From positions 12,061-76,060 of the forward strand of contig CBINGZ010000027.1 in NCBI GenBank assembly GCA_966250335.1: 64,000 bases of DNA, read 5' to 3'. This DNA comes from OLB7 sp966250335 (GTDB lineage Bacteria; Bacteroidota; Ignavibacteria; OLB7). The notes beneath the pieces were generated by a model. That model saw nothing but the letters and a program-made list of their open reading frames with translations. It was not told where the DNA came from and searched no databases. Shown here piece after piece: positions 49,730 to 58,757 of the stretch (position 1 is the stretch's first letter; the number at the start of each line of letters is the position of its first letter). A program made the translations under genes and the position numbers.

Positions 49730-52024
49730 TCACATCACCGGCCTGAACCGCTTCAGTCGCAGAGCGTTCGCCAGCACGAAGAGGCTCGATACTCCCATGG
49801 CGGCCGCGGCGATCATCGGCGACAGCAGAACCCCGAACGCCGGATAGAGCAGGCCGGCCGCCAGCGGAACGAGCGCCGCGTTGTAGGCGAACGCCCAGAA
49901 GAGATTCTGCCGGATGTTCCGGATCGACGCCTTCGAGAGCGCGATCGCGTTGACGACACCGCGCGGATCGCCGGAGATCAGCACCACATCCGCCGATTCG
50001 ACGGCGATATCGGTTCCCGTCCCGACCGCGATCCCGACATCCGCCTGCGCGAGCGCCGGAGCGTCGTTGATGCCGTCCCCCACGAAGGCGACCTTGACGC
50101 CGGTCGACTGCATGTCGCGAACGGCGCCCGCCTTGCGGTCGGGAAGCACGCCGGCAAGGACGACCTCGATACCGAGTGTTCGCGCCACAGCCGTTGCCGT
50201 CCGCTCGTTGTCGCCGGTGATCATCGCAGTGCGACGTCCGAGTCCGTGCAGACGCTCTATCGCGGCGCGTGATGTTTCCCTGATCGGGTCGGCGACCGCG
50301 AGCAGGGCCGCGAGCGTGTGGTCCACGGCCGCGAAGAGCGGGGTCTTTCCTTCGTCGGCAAGACGGGCGGCTTCGAGATCGAACCGGCCGATATCGATCC
50401 CCAGGCTCTTCATGTACCGATCGGCGCCGATATGGAGCCGGCGACCGTCGACCAGCCCCGTCACTCCGAACCCGGGAACGGCAACGAACCCCTGCACTCC
50501 CTGCGGTCTCGCGCCCGACTTCCATGCGGCCTCGACGATCGCCGAGGCGACAGGATGTTCCGAACGGCTCTCGACCGATGCGATCATCGCGAGAAGATCC
50601 GTCGGACTCGTATCGGTCTGCGTGAAATCGGTCAGCGCCGGTTTCCCCAGTGTCAGAGTCCCTGTCTTGTCGAACGCCACGACGGCTGCCTCCTGCAGTG
50701 TCTGAAGGGCATCCCCCTTCCTGAAGAGAATTCCGAGCTCCGCCCCCTTCCCCGAACCGACCATGATCGAGGTCGGCGTGGCGAGCCCCACGGCGCAGGG
50801 ACAGGCGATGATCAGCACCGCCACGGCGTTCACGACGGCGAAGGTGAGCGCGGGCTCCGGACCGAAGATGAGCCAGAGCGCGAAGGTCGCCAGCGCCGTC
50901 AGCATCACCACCGGAACGAAGTATGCGACGACTCTGTCGGCCAGCGCCTGGATCGGCGGCTTCGAGCCCTGCGCCTCCTCCACCATCCGGATGATCTGCG
51001 CCAGCACCGTGTCGGCGCCGACGTGCGTGGCGGTCAGCGTCACGCTCCCCGTCGTGTTGACCGTCCCTCCCACAACCCGATCTCCCGCTCTCTTCGCGAC
51101 GGGAATCGGCTCGCCGGTGATCATCGATTCATCGATATGCGATTCTCCGTCGATCACCGTCCCGTCGACGGGGATCTTCTCGCCCGGACGCACCACGACG
51201 ATATCTCCCGGCACGACCTGTTCCACCGGGATGTCGGCCTCCGTCCCGTCGATCACCACACGGGCGTTTCTCGGCTGAAGGATCATCAGCTTCCTGATCG
51301 CCTCGCCCGTTCTCCCCTTTGCCGTCGCTTCGAGATACTTTCCCAGCAGCACAAGCGTGACGATCGTCGCCGAGGCCTCGAAGTAAAGATGAACCGTTCC
51401 CTCCGGAAGCAGCTCCGGGAGGAACGTCGCGACCGTCGAATAGAGCCAGGCAGCGGTCGTCCCGATCATCACCAGCGCGTTCATGTCGGGGCTGCCGTCC
51501 CTGAGCGATCGCCAGCCGGAGGTGTAGAAGCGGCGTCCCGGCCCGAGCTGAACGATCGTCGCAAGGAGGAAGGAGATCGCCCGCAGAACCCCCACCGGAA
51601 CCGCCCCGTGCAGCCGGTGATGAAGCGACGGAACAAGCATCGGCGCCATCTCCAGCAGCATGAGCGGAACCGTGAGGCTCGCGGCCGTGAGCAGATTCCG
51701 CCGCAACGTCCCCCGTTCGGCTTCGCGGGCCTCACGCTCATGGTCGGCCCGCGGAGCGTCCGCGGGAATATCCCGCACATCGTATCCCGATCTGCGGACC
51801 GTCTCCTTCATATCGTCTACCGAGACGACTCCCGGCAGATATTCTATCGTCGCCCGTTCCGTCGCCAGATTGACGGCGGCGCGTTCGACCCCATCCAGCC
51901 TGCCGAGCGCCCGCTCGACCCTCGCCACGCAGCTCGCGCAGGTCATCCCTCCGATGCCGAGGGTGAGAGATTCCTTCCGTTCTTCGCGAGCCCCGGTTTC
52001 GATATCCGTCAGTTCGTCGTACAT
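49730..52024 (-). CDS. copA: Copper-exporting P-type ATPase, CopA type
   Basis: 764 residues from MYDELTDIETG; an upstream ATG at 52078 would add 18. It has one N-terminal HMA domain with GMTCASC (Cu+ binding), eight predicted membrane helices, the A-domain TGEPIPV, the membrane motif CPC (IIACPCAVGLATPTS), phosphorylation motif DKTGTLTLGKPAL, the HP motif SEHPVASAI and GDGINDAPALAQADVGIAVG. This is the P1B-1 Cu+ exporter of the inner membrane. It follows copZ on the same strand. An AGGAAAC sequence before 52024 supports the chosen start. Confidence 0.94.
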   Translation of the reverse strand: MYDELTDIETGAREERKESLTLGIGGMTCASCVARVERALGRLDGVERAAVNLATERATIEYLPGVVSVDDMKETVRRSGYDVRDIPADAPRADHEREAREAERGTLRRNLLTAASLTVPLMLLEMAPMLVPSLHHRLHGAVPVGVLRAISFLLATIVQLGPGRRFYTSGWRSLRDGSPDMNALVMIGTTAAWLYSTVATFLPELLPEGTVHLYFEASATIVTLVLLGKYLEATAKGRTGEAIRKLMILQPRNARVVIDGTEADIPVEQVVPGDIVVVRPGEKIPVDGTVIDGESHIDESMITGEPIPVAKRAGDRVVGGTVNTTGSVTLTATHVGADTVLAQIIRMVEEAQGSKPPIQALADRVVAYFVPVVMLTALATFALWLIFGPEPALTFAVVNAVAVLIIACPCAVGLATPTSIMVGSGKGAELGILFRKGDALQTLQEAAVVAFDKTGTLTLGKPALTDFTQTDTSPTDLLAMIASVESRSEHPVASAIVEAAWKSGARPQGVQGFVAVPGFGVTGLVDGRRLHIGADRYMKSLGIDIGRFDLEAARLADEGKTPLFAAVDHTLAALLAVADPIRETSRAAIERLHGLGRRTAMITGDNERTATAVARTLGIEVVLAGVLPDRKAGAVRDMQSTGVKVAFVGDGINDAPALAQADVGIAVGTGTDIAVESADVVLISGDPRGVVNAIALSKASIRNIRQNLFWAFAYNAALVPLAAGLLYPAFGVLLSPMIAAAAMGVSSLFVLANALRLKRFRPVM

Positions 52025-52184
52025 AACCGTGGTTTCCTGATGATCGTCCCCGAGGGGAACGTGAACTCCCTTCAACATTTCCAGGACGAGCGGCTCGGAA
52101 CACGGTTACAGTGGCCCTGGGCCGTAAAAAACGGGAGGCGCGTCTCCACGACACGCCTCCCGCAATCGCCGCCGACGGGATCGA

Positions 52185-52406
52185 TTATCCCGCGATATGC
52201 CCGACCACCCTGTAGCCGGCCTCGTCGATCGCTCCGTCGATCGTTGCGTGATCGACCTTCTCCGCGTCGAACTCCAGCTCCGCGACTCCCATTCCCACAT
52301 CGCAGCTCTCGAGCCCGTCGATGTTTCCGAGGGCACGTTCGACCGCGGAGATGCAGTGTCCACAGCTCATTCCCTCGATCCTTACCGTTTCCTTCACTCT
52401 CTTCAT
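52185..52406 (-). CDS. copZ: CopZ-like copper chaperone
   Basis: 73 residues, a single heavy-metal-associated domain. It has the metal loop GMSCGHC, followed by the ferredoxin-like fold (AVERALGNIDGLESCDVGMGVAELEFDAEKVDHATIDGAIDEAGYRVVG). It delivers Cu+ to the HMA domain of CopA. Start MKRVKETVRIEGM at 52406; the frame open to 52508 overlaps the sigma gene and shows no similarity. The gene lies 67 bp after the sigma factor gene and upstream of copA, so sigma, chaperone and pump probably form one transcript. Confidence 0.9.
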   Translation of the reverse strand: MKRVKETVRIEGMSCGHCISAVERALGNIDGLESCDVGMGVAELEFDAEKVDHATIDGAIDEAGYRVVGHIAG

Positions 52407-52473
52407 CGTGATGATATCGTAGTCCGTTTGAATTTCGGACCCGGCCCCGACCGGGACGGGTCCGGGTGAAGCG

Positions 52474-53010
52474 TTACCCGTGGCTGCACGAACAGTCGAG
52501 GCAGCCATGTTTCGCGCATGTGCGGCAGGTCTCCTCCAGTTTCTGCCGAAGCTGCGTGCGTGCTCTGTGGAGACGGACCTTGAGATTGTTCCGGGTGATC
52601 CCGAGACGTTCGGCGACGGCCTCCGGCTCGGCGCCTCCCAGATCGATCTCCTCGATCAGTTCGGCGTACTCCGGCTTCAACGTCGGCAGGATCTTCCTGA
52701 AACAGCCGCAGATCGCCCTGATCTCCACAGGCTGCACCGCCTCCTCGATATCGTCGACCGCGTTCTCCAGATACTTCAGCTCGACCTGCCGTCTGCGGAA
52801 GAGATCGGTGATGGCGTTGTTGACGATCGTGTAGAACCACGGGATCAGCTTCTCCTCATCGCGCAGTTCGGATGATGCGAGGATCGCTTTCAGCATGCCG
52901 TCCTGCAGGATATCCTCGGCAAGATCGGGGTCGCCGACCTTCTTTCTGATATACCCGAGCAACGCGTCGCGGTTGGCGAGAAGGGTTGCCTCTATCGTGT
53001 TCGAGTTCAT
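52474..53010 (-). CDS. ECF sigma factor, CorE-like (metal-sensing)
   Basis: 178 residues: sigma2 region (about 10-80: YIRKKVGDPDLAEDILQDGMLKAI, LIPWFYTIVNNAITDLFRRRQ) and sigma4 region (about 105-160: LPTLKPEYAELIEEIDLGG, AERLGITRNNLKVRLHRARTQLRQKL). The linker between them carries C101-x-C103, and a C-terminal tail holds Cys162, 165, 170, 173 and 175. A CxC linker plus a C-terminal Cys-rich domain, with no anti-sigma gene, defines CorE-like sigma factors, in which metal binding to the Cys switches activity. Its place at the head of copZ-copA fits copper sensing. No anti-sigma gene is adjacent. Confidence 0.87.
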   Translation of the reverse strand: MNSNTIEATLLANRDALLGYIRKKVGDPDLAEDILQDGMLKAILASSELRDEEKLIPWFYTIVNNAITDLFRRRQVELKYLENAVDDIEEAVQPVEIRAICGCFRKILPTLKPEYAELIEEIDLGGAEPEAVAERLGITRNNLKVRLHRARTQLRQKLEETCRTCAKHGCLDCSCSHG

Positions 53011-53219
53011 CGGGGTCTCCTGTTCTGCTGTTCGAATCTATGACGAACAGCGGGCAAGGCGGTTACAGTCCGGTCGACCCGATGCGGGGCGGGGTTGTAT
53101 CGGGTCGTTGTTCCGGACGATGAAATGTTCACGGAGGGTCTCCGCTTCCCAACGAAGATTCATCACTAGATTGCATTCGATGCCTCTCCGTCGTTGGACG
53201 ACCGGGGGTCCGCCGAACC

Positions 53220-53744
53220 ATGAAACGTCTCATCCTCATATACTCTCTGCTGACCGCGCTGCTGATCGTCGCGATCAGGTTCTTCGAGGTGTCGCTCTTC
53301 AGCGGGCAGATCACGATGAAGCTCTACGTCGTGGGGATCGGGGCTCTCTTCCTGGGACTCGGCATCCTTGCCGGGTTGAAGCTGAGGAGGCGGCAGGCCG
53401 GGAAGGAGATCATCACCCACTATATCGAGCGGCCCGCGGAACCGGGAACGAGCGCCGGCGGCACGACCGAGCCGGGCGGAAGCCTCGGAACGACGGAAAC
53501 GAAGAGCCTCCCCGAACCGACCGGAGCCGACATCGAACTTCTCAGGAACGACCTGCTGACGGCTCGCGAGAGCGAGGTCCTGATCTGCCTGGCCAGGGGG
53601 CTCACCAACAGGGAGATCGCCGAGAAGCTCTTCGTCTCCGAAAACACCATCAAGACCCACGTCAACAACATCTACTCAAAGCTGGGGGTCAGCCGACGGA
53701 CCCAGGCGGTGTTCCGCGCGAAGGAGTTGAAGATCATCCGCTGA
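53220..53744 (+). CDS. Membrane-anchored LuxR-type HTH protein
   Basis: 174 residues. Two N-terminal membrane helices (about 3-22 LILIYSLLTALLIVAIRFFE and 33-52 LYVVGIGALFLGLGILAGL), a flexible Gly/Thr/Glu linker, then a LuxR/GerE helix-turn-helix (about 110-172: LTARESEVLICLARGLTNREIAEKLFVSENTIKTHVNNIYSKLGVSRRTQAV). A DNA-binding domain held at the inner membrane by two helices is an arrangement found repeatedly in Bacteroidota next to DUF4199 genes, as here. There is no receiver domain. Its signal is unknown; the DUF4199 protein is a possible partner. Confidence 0.88.
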   Translation: MKRLILIYSLLTALLIVAIRFFEVSLFSGQITMKLYVVGIGALFLGLGILAGLKLRRRQAGKEIITHYIERPAEPGTSAGGTTEPGGSLGTTETKSLPEPTGADIELLRNDLLTARESEVLICLARGLTNREIAEKLFVSENTIKTHVNNIYSKLGVSRRTQAVFRAKELKIIR

Positions 53745-53921
53745 ATTGCGTGAATTTCGCGGTTTTCATAAGAACGGGTGAGCAGAATCACCCGAACGGT
53801 GGATGCGCCGGGGGGCCCGGGAAGGGTAGGTTTGCGCATCGAACGGATGAACGGCGGCGGCCGTGTCCGGCAACAGGGACATTTCATGATCGGCGCGGCC
53901 GATCCTTCAGGAGATCAATCG

Positions 53922-54497
53922 ATGCAAAAGACAGTCCTCACCTTCGGCGCGCTGGCCGGGCTCGTGATCATCATCTATACGTACGGCTTCCTCATGATCC
54001 TGGGAGATTTCGGGCGGATGACCCCGAAGGATCTGGAGATGGCCGAATGGCTCGGCTACGTCCGCTACCTGGTGCTGCTGCTGGGGATCGTGATGGCGAT
54101 GATCCAGTATCGCAGGGACTCGGCAGGCCCGATCAGCTACGGCGCGGCGTTCAAGGTCGGTCTGATGGTGGCGCTGGTGACCGCCGTATGTGTGGGGCTG
54201 ATGGAATCGATCTACATCGCCTTCATCAACCCCGACTTCTTCGAACAGTACAGACGGCTTATGATGGAGAGCCTGCAGGCACGGAACGCCTCGGCGACCG
54301 AGATCAGGGAAGCGCAGGAGCAGTTCGAAACGCTCCTCCCATTCATGCAACACCCGGTCGCCACGGGACTCTTCTACTTCGTGGAAACCACGGTGATCGG
54401 AACGATCCTCGCCCTTATCGGGGCGATCTTCACACGCAGGCCCACCGCCGCCCCGGATCCGGATATGGAAGGGGCAATGCTGAACCACACGACCTGA
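53922..54497 (+). CDS. DUF4199 family membrane protein
   Basis: 191 residues with four membrane helices (about 4-24, 48-66, 80-105 and 148-170). The DUF4199 features are clear: ILGDFGRMTPKDLEMAEWLGYVRYLVLLLGIVMAM, ISYGAAFKVGLMVALVTAVCVGLMESIYIAFINPDFFEQYRR, and the C-terminal VETTVIGTILALIGAIFTRR. Function unknown. The start at 53922 follows TTCAGGAGATCAATCG, a good ribosome binding site; the frame is open back to 53778 without similarity. Together with the LuxR gene before and the VOC gene after, it forms a three-gene cluster on the plus strand. Confidence 0.85.
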   Translation: MQKTVLTFGALAGLVIIIYTYGFLMILGDFGRMTPKDLEMAEWLGYVRYLVLLLGIVMAMIQYRRDSAGPISYGAAFKVGLMVALVTAVCVGLMESIYIAFINPDFFEQYRRLMMESLQARNASATEIREAQEQFETLLPFMQHPVATGLFYFVETTVIGTILALIGAIFTRRPTAAPDPDMEGAMLNHTT

Positions 54498-54563
54498 ACC
54501 GGATCTCGCTCGACATCTTCCTCCCATACATCAACAGAGCAACCTTACCAGGAGCAACGCATC

Positions 54564-54908
54564 ATGAATCTCGGCAACCATTACATCGCTCTGACGGTCA
54601 ACGACATCGCGGCATCGAAGGAGTTCTACGAGAAGCTCGGCTTCACGGCCGACCCGAACTGCGGCGGAGTCGAGCAGAACTGGCTGATCATGACCAATGA
54701 GAACAAGGTCATCGGCCTCTATCACGGAATGTTCCCGAAGAACATCATCACGTTCAATCCCACCGATGCCCGCGCGATCTACAGGGAGCTGCAGGAGAAG
54801 GGAGTGACGTTCGACATGGCGGAGAACATCGAGAAGGAATCGGGGCCGTGCCACTTCGCGCTGACCGATCCCGACGGAAATCCGGTGCTGGTGGATCAGC
54901 ACTATTGA
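54564..54908 (+). CDS. Small VOC-family protein
   Basis: 114 residues, one complete VOC fold: MNLGNHYIALTVNDIAASKEFYEKLGF, then QNWLIMTNENKVIGLYHGMFPKNIITFNP, and the C-terminal half (GPCHFALTDPDGNPVLVDQHY). A His near residue 6 and a Glu near the end of the first and last strands could coordinate metal, but I cannot name a substrate. It lies 66 bp after the DUF4199 gene and ends with a bidirectional terminator. Confidence 0.88.
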   Translation: MNLGNHYIALTVNDIAASKEFYEKLGFTADPNCGGVEQNWLIMTNENKVIGLYHGMFPKNIITFNPTDARAIYRELQEKGVTFDMAENIEKESGPCHFALTDPDGNPVLVDQHY

Positions 54909-54953
54909 GATAATCCGGAACGTTCTGCCGTCATTGGAACATGACAGAAACGA

Positions 54954-54984
54954 CGAGGCCGGTCGCATCGGAGAACCGGCCTCG
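54954..54984. terminator. Bidirectional terminator between VOC and TPR-LuxR genes
   Basis: CGAGGCCGGT (54954-54963) pairs perfectly with ACCGGCCTCG (54975-54984) between convergent genes. Confidence 0.7.
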
Positions 54985-55009
54985 TTCGGTTCATCATCCG
55001 GCAGAAAGA

Positions 55010-56659
55010 TCACGCGGCCTGCGCCCGCACCCCGTGCTCCAGAGCGTGCAGAAAGGCGCAGAGGTTCTCGCCGGGAGCGAGCATCAGCTTCTTTCTAATC
55101 CTGGTACGATAGACCTCGACGCTTTTCGGCACAACGCACATAAGACGGGCGATCTCCTTGGTCGTCAGGTGGGCGCGCAGCAGGGAGCAGATCTTCATTT
55201 CGGTCGGGGTGAGCCCGGGATGGCGTGCCGAGAGGATCGTCATGAACCGCTGATCCGGTTCGTCGATCTGGTGCGTGAAGTCGCTCCAGATGCGATCGGG
55301 AGCGTTCGGCATCCCGACCTGACCTCCTCCCCGCTCCACGGTCGGCCGAACCGCCTCGGGGCTCATCGAGCGCATCCGTCCCCGCAGGATCATAAGCGCC
55401 TCGTCGCGTCGGCGGAGTTTGAGGGAGATGGTGGAGAGATCATGCTCCCGCTTCCGCGACTCCCGTTCCAGCCTTGTCCGTTCCGAACGGAGGGAGTCCC
55501 GTTCCCCGGCCGCGTCGTGGAGTCCCGCCTGTTCCTCGATCAGTGTGAGGGTGTTCGGGATCGAGATCTCCCCCGTCCTTTCGTGCAGCGCTACTATCGC
55601 CTCCAGATGCTCCACCACGCGTCCCATCTCCCCCACCTTCTTGTGGCACCGGATCAGTTCGTTATGGATGCTTTTCTGGGAGGCGGTATCCCCCAGTTCG
55701 ATGGCGATCTCCAGAACGGGAACGAGCGTTTCAATCGCCCCACGATACTCGTTGCGCAGACGGAGGCATACGGCGATATCGACGGCGGTGGCGATCTTCT
55801 GGCGGGGGGAGCCGATCTCCTCCGCGATATCGGCCGCGACCAGGAGCTGTTCGAACGCCAGATCGTCGGCGCCGCGATCGCGATATAATGCCCCGATCGA
55901 CCGACGTGTGATCGCCACGGTGGCGCGTGCGCCGAGCTTCACGGCCATATCGAGGGCCTGCTGGAAATGGTGCTCGGCCAGATGTTCGGCTCCCAGCGTA
56001 TGATGGATACGGCCGATCGCCATGTGGGACATCGCCTCCCCCTGACGGCTCGGCATCGCCTCGTACAGTTCGCACGAGCGATGCAGATAGGCGAGCGCCT
56101 TGTCGTAGAGACGCCCCTGCTCGTAGTTGAGGGCGATCCCGAAGCAGGCGGCGGCCGTCTGGAGCGGTTCCACCTTGTCCCAGATCCGGAGCGCGCGGAA
56201 GAGATAGTCCTGCGAGATCGAGAGTTCTCCCTGGAATCCGAAGAGAGAGCCGCAGTCGAAGATGCCGACCGCCATGAGCGAATCCTCGCCGATCTTCTCC
56301 GCCGCCGACATGGCTCGTCTGAAGTAGGCGAGCGCTTCACGATATTTTCCGAGCTCGCGGTTGATGGCGCCGTAGTTGAGCAGGATTTTCGTCGATTGCG
56401 GCGTCAGTTCGTCGGGATCGCAGAGAAGGAGCGCGGAGTCGAGGCTGGAGGTCGCACGGTCGTAGTCGCAGACGACGAGATGGGTCACCGATTGAACGAT
56501 GTAGGCATCGATCATCGACCTGATATCTCCGGCCCTGTTCGCCATGGTGAGCGCCTGGGCCAGAAATCGCAGCGCCTGGGTGGGGTCGTTACGGCTCCAC
56601 CGACGGGCGGAGAAGAGAAGGCCGGAAATACAGCCCGCGGCAGAAGGTGATCCGTTCAT
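55010..56659 (-). CDS. TPR-repeat transcriptional regulator with LuxR-type HTH (second copy)
   Basis: 549 residues. TPR array at about 25-350 (ILLNYGAINRELGKYREALAYFRRAMSAAEKIGED, MAIGRIHHTLGAEHLAEHHFQQAL), a coiled coil at about 375-440, and a C-terminal LuxR/GerE HTH: LTPTEMKICSLLRAHLTTKEIARLMCVVPKSVEVYRTRIRKKLML. Same architecture and HTH grammar (LTP.E...CSLLR..LTTKEIA) as 20125-21858, so the two are paralogues. No signal peptide. It has no clear operon partner. Confidence 0.88.
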   Translation of the reverse strand: MNGSPSAAGCISGLLFSARRWSRNDPTQALRFLAQALTMANRAGDIRSMIDAYIVQSVTHLVVCDYDRATSSLDSALLLCDPDELTPQSTKILLNYGAINRELGKYREALAYFRRAMSAAEKIGEDSLMAVGIFDCGSLFGFQGELSISQDYLFRALRIWDKVEPLQTAAACFGIALNYEQGRLYDKALAYLHRSCELYEAMPSRQGEAMSHMAIGRIHHTLGAEHLAEHHFQQALDMAVKLGARATVAITRRSIGALYRDRGADDLAFEQLLVAADIAEEIGSPRQKIATAVDIAVCLRLRNEYRGAIETLVPVLEIAIELGDTASQKSIHNELIRCHKKVGEMGRVVEHLEAIVALHERTGEISIPNTLTLIEEQAGLHDAAGERDSLRSERTRLERESRKREHDLSTISLKLRRRDEALMILRGRMRSMSPEAVRPTVERGGGQVGMPNAPDRIWSDFTHQIDEPDQRFMTILSARHPGLTPTEMKICSLLRAHLTTKEIARLMCVVPKSVEVYRTRIRKKLMLAPGENLCAFLHALEHGVRAQAA

Positions 56660-56845
56660 AATGCTCCTCCGATCGATATTGAGCGTGGCATTATTATGGG
56701 GGATGTCGCTTCCCGAGGAGCGCGGGGAGGGGAAGCGGCCTCAAGATATTAATCGTTCTCCGTTATATCCAGCCGATTCTACGGGCGCGCGGCCGTGCCG
56801 TCATGTCGTGACGACACGGCCGCGCACCGAAGCGGCATCGTGATC

Positions 56846-58363
56846 CTACGGCTCGATCGGCAGACCGTTTCCATCGCGGGCGGCCACGACCGTCGACCTG
56901 ACGCCGCCGGCCCGGTTCGATCCGCTCAGATCGATATGATCTCCCGCTCCTCCGCGGGTACCCCCTCCTTCCTCACGGCATGCTTCGCAGAGGATGCGAT
57001 AATCATGCTGCTCGGCCGCGATCACGCGCGCCTCGCACTGATCGAAGGGGACCGGCTCCAGCTCGATCGGCGTCGAGACATACATCGGATCGAACGACAC
57101 GAGCGGCTGATCGGCTTCGTTGCAGCCGGAGACGCCGTCCCGATACGCCGCCACGACATAGATGTCGTTGTCGGTGCCGGGATTGAAGCTCGTGGAGGTG
57201 CCGACCATGGCGATCGAGTCGTAGACGGCCATCGGATCATAGACCCGGGTGATCCCCCAGCCCGCATCTCCCGCGCTGCCGCCGTAGACGCGGCTCATGC
57301 CGGGAATCATGGTTCCGGCGGGAAAATCGACCACATGCATGTCGAGTGTCCCGTCCGACTGGGTCCAGTAGCCCACCGCATACGGATGCCGGTCCGATAT
57401 GACGACCTCGGTAAGGGCCGAGAGGAGATCGGGATCGGTATGATGGATCACCCGCTCGGCCGCCGTCAGTCCGGTGGCCCAGCTTATCCGCTCGGCATAT
57501 TCGTAGATACCGTCGCGGCCCACCAGATACATATCGGGTCCGACCGCATTGACCGCCACGCTCCGGACGCGCTGATCACCGGGCCCGCCGCGATGGAACG
57601 CCCAGTCGACCGTGCCGTTCGGCGGGTTGATTCTGACGGTGAAGATCTGCCCGTCGTTGTTCGGCGGGGTATAGCTCAGGGTCGAGCCGGCCAGGACCAG
57701 GTCTCCGTCGAGGGCCCAGTCGAGGCCGTCGAACCTGTCGTCGAGATCGCCGCCGTACATGTTGCTCCAGATCAGTCCACCGCCGGCTCCCACGCTCCAC
57801 GCCCAGGCGTCGAAGTTGTCGGCTCCTTCGCCTCTGGTATATCCGACAGCATAGATCGTGCCATCGGGCGAATTGATCCGCAGGTTGGTGCCGATATCGT
57901 GCGGCGTCATCTCACCCGGGGCGGCGTTGGTCCGTCCGTAGGTTTTGCACCATACCACATTTCCCGTCTGATCGATCTTCAGAAGGAAGGCGTCGGCGTT
58001 GCCGTCGGCATGCTCGGTAGATCCGATGACAACGAACGTATTGTCGATTCCCGATTCCCTGATCTTGGTGCCGTAGTCATCGACATTGATGTCGTAGGTT
58101 CTTGCCCAGATCAGGGCGCCGCAGGGGTCCAGTTTTGCGACGTAGACGTCGTTGTCGGGACCGTAGCTGTCGGAATGCCCGACGATGATGAGAGATCCGT
58201 CGACGGCTTCGATGATCCCTCCCTCCCCTCTCTCTTCACCCGTGCTGCCGAGCGTGGTCTGAAATTCGCGGACGACCTGTGCTTCCGTTGTGGAGAAGAG
58301 ACTGCAGAGGAGCAGGATCAGGAGTGCGGCGCGGAGGGCCGCGCTGGTTCTGCACGTTGACAT
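56846..58363 (-). CDS. Secreted propeller-like protein
   Basis: 505 residues from MSTCRTSAALRAALLILLLCSLFSTTEAQ, a signal peptide. The mature part repeats a unit of about 50 residues of the form GG.IIEAVDGSLIIVGHSDSYGPDNDVYVAKLDPCGALIWARTYDIN, then TFVVIGSTEHADGNADAFLLKIDQTGNVVWCKTYG and so on, typical of beta-propeller proteins of Bacteroidota and Chlorobiota. The last 70 residues (CEACREEGGGTRGGAGDHIDLSGSNRAG) are low in structure and hold two close Cys. No T9SS sorting domain is present although such proteins usually have one. Function unknown, probably extracellular. Confidence 0.82.
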   Translation of the reverse strand: MSTCRTSAALRAALLILLLCSLFSTTEAQVVREFQTTLGSTGEERGEGGIIEAVDGSLIIVGHSDSYGPDNDVYVAKLDPCGALIWARTYDINVDDYGTKIRESGIDNTFVVIGSTEHADGNADAFLLKIDQTGNVVWCKTYGRTNAAPGEMTPHDIGTNLRINSPDGTIYAVGYTRGEGADNFDAWAWSVGAGGGLIWSNMYGGDLDDRFDGLDWALDGDLVLAGSTLSYTPPNNDGQIFTVRINPPNGTVDWAFHRGGPGDQRVRSVAVNAVGPDMYLVGRDGIYEYAERISWATGLTAAERVIHHTDPDLLSALTEVVISDRHPYAVGYWTQSDGTLDMHVVDFPAGTMIPGMSRVYGGSAGDAGWGITRVYDPMAVYDSIAMVGTSTSFNPGTDNDIYVVAAYRDGVSGCNEADQPLVSFDPMYVSTPIELEPVPFDQCEARVIAAEQHDYRILCEACREEGGGTRGGAGDHIDLSGSNRAGGVRSTVVAARDGNGLPIEP

Positions 58364-58757
58364 AAGGACTCCGTACATTAAGATGACTGGGTGATTGAAT
58401 CGCCGGCCGGATAATCGCACGGCGATACACGTAGGGCATTCTCCACCGAAACGTACGGGACAACGTGATCAGGGTCATCCGTATCGACGCGGGGTAGGGT
58501 CGGCCGAATATTCATGAGGCATGCCTGACGGCTGCACATACGGCCGCGGGTGAGAAACGCCGCGGAACGAATATCGCATCCGGTGATTCCGGAATCCAGA
58601 GCCAAACCGCCCGTTCACCACTACAGAACCACTACAACGGGGCCGATACTGCGGGTCCGGCATCCAAATCTACCCTCTTGGTCTATCGTAGAAGAATGTT
58701 AAGTTCAGGCGGCCTCACTGAACGAACAGCCCTTCCCAACACTGGAGCACGAACATC
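58364..58757. other. Divergent intergenic region
   Basis: 394 bases between the propeller gene and the GH25 gene. A palindrome-like TGATCAGGGTCA (58466-58477) occurs, but no -7 box lies at the fixed distance on either strand. I see no gene or RNA. Confidence 0.3.

Noticed and set aside
58466..58477. TGATCAGGGTCA, a further match to the operator pattern
   Set aside because: No TAnnTTTG-like box lies 33 bp away on either strand, so I left it out of the regulon.
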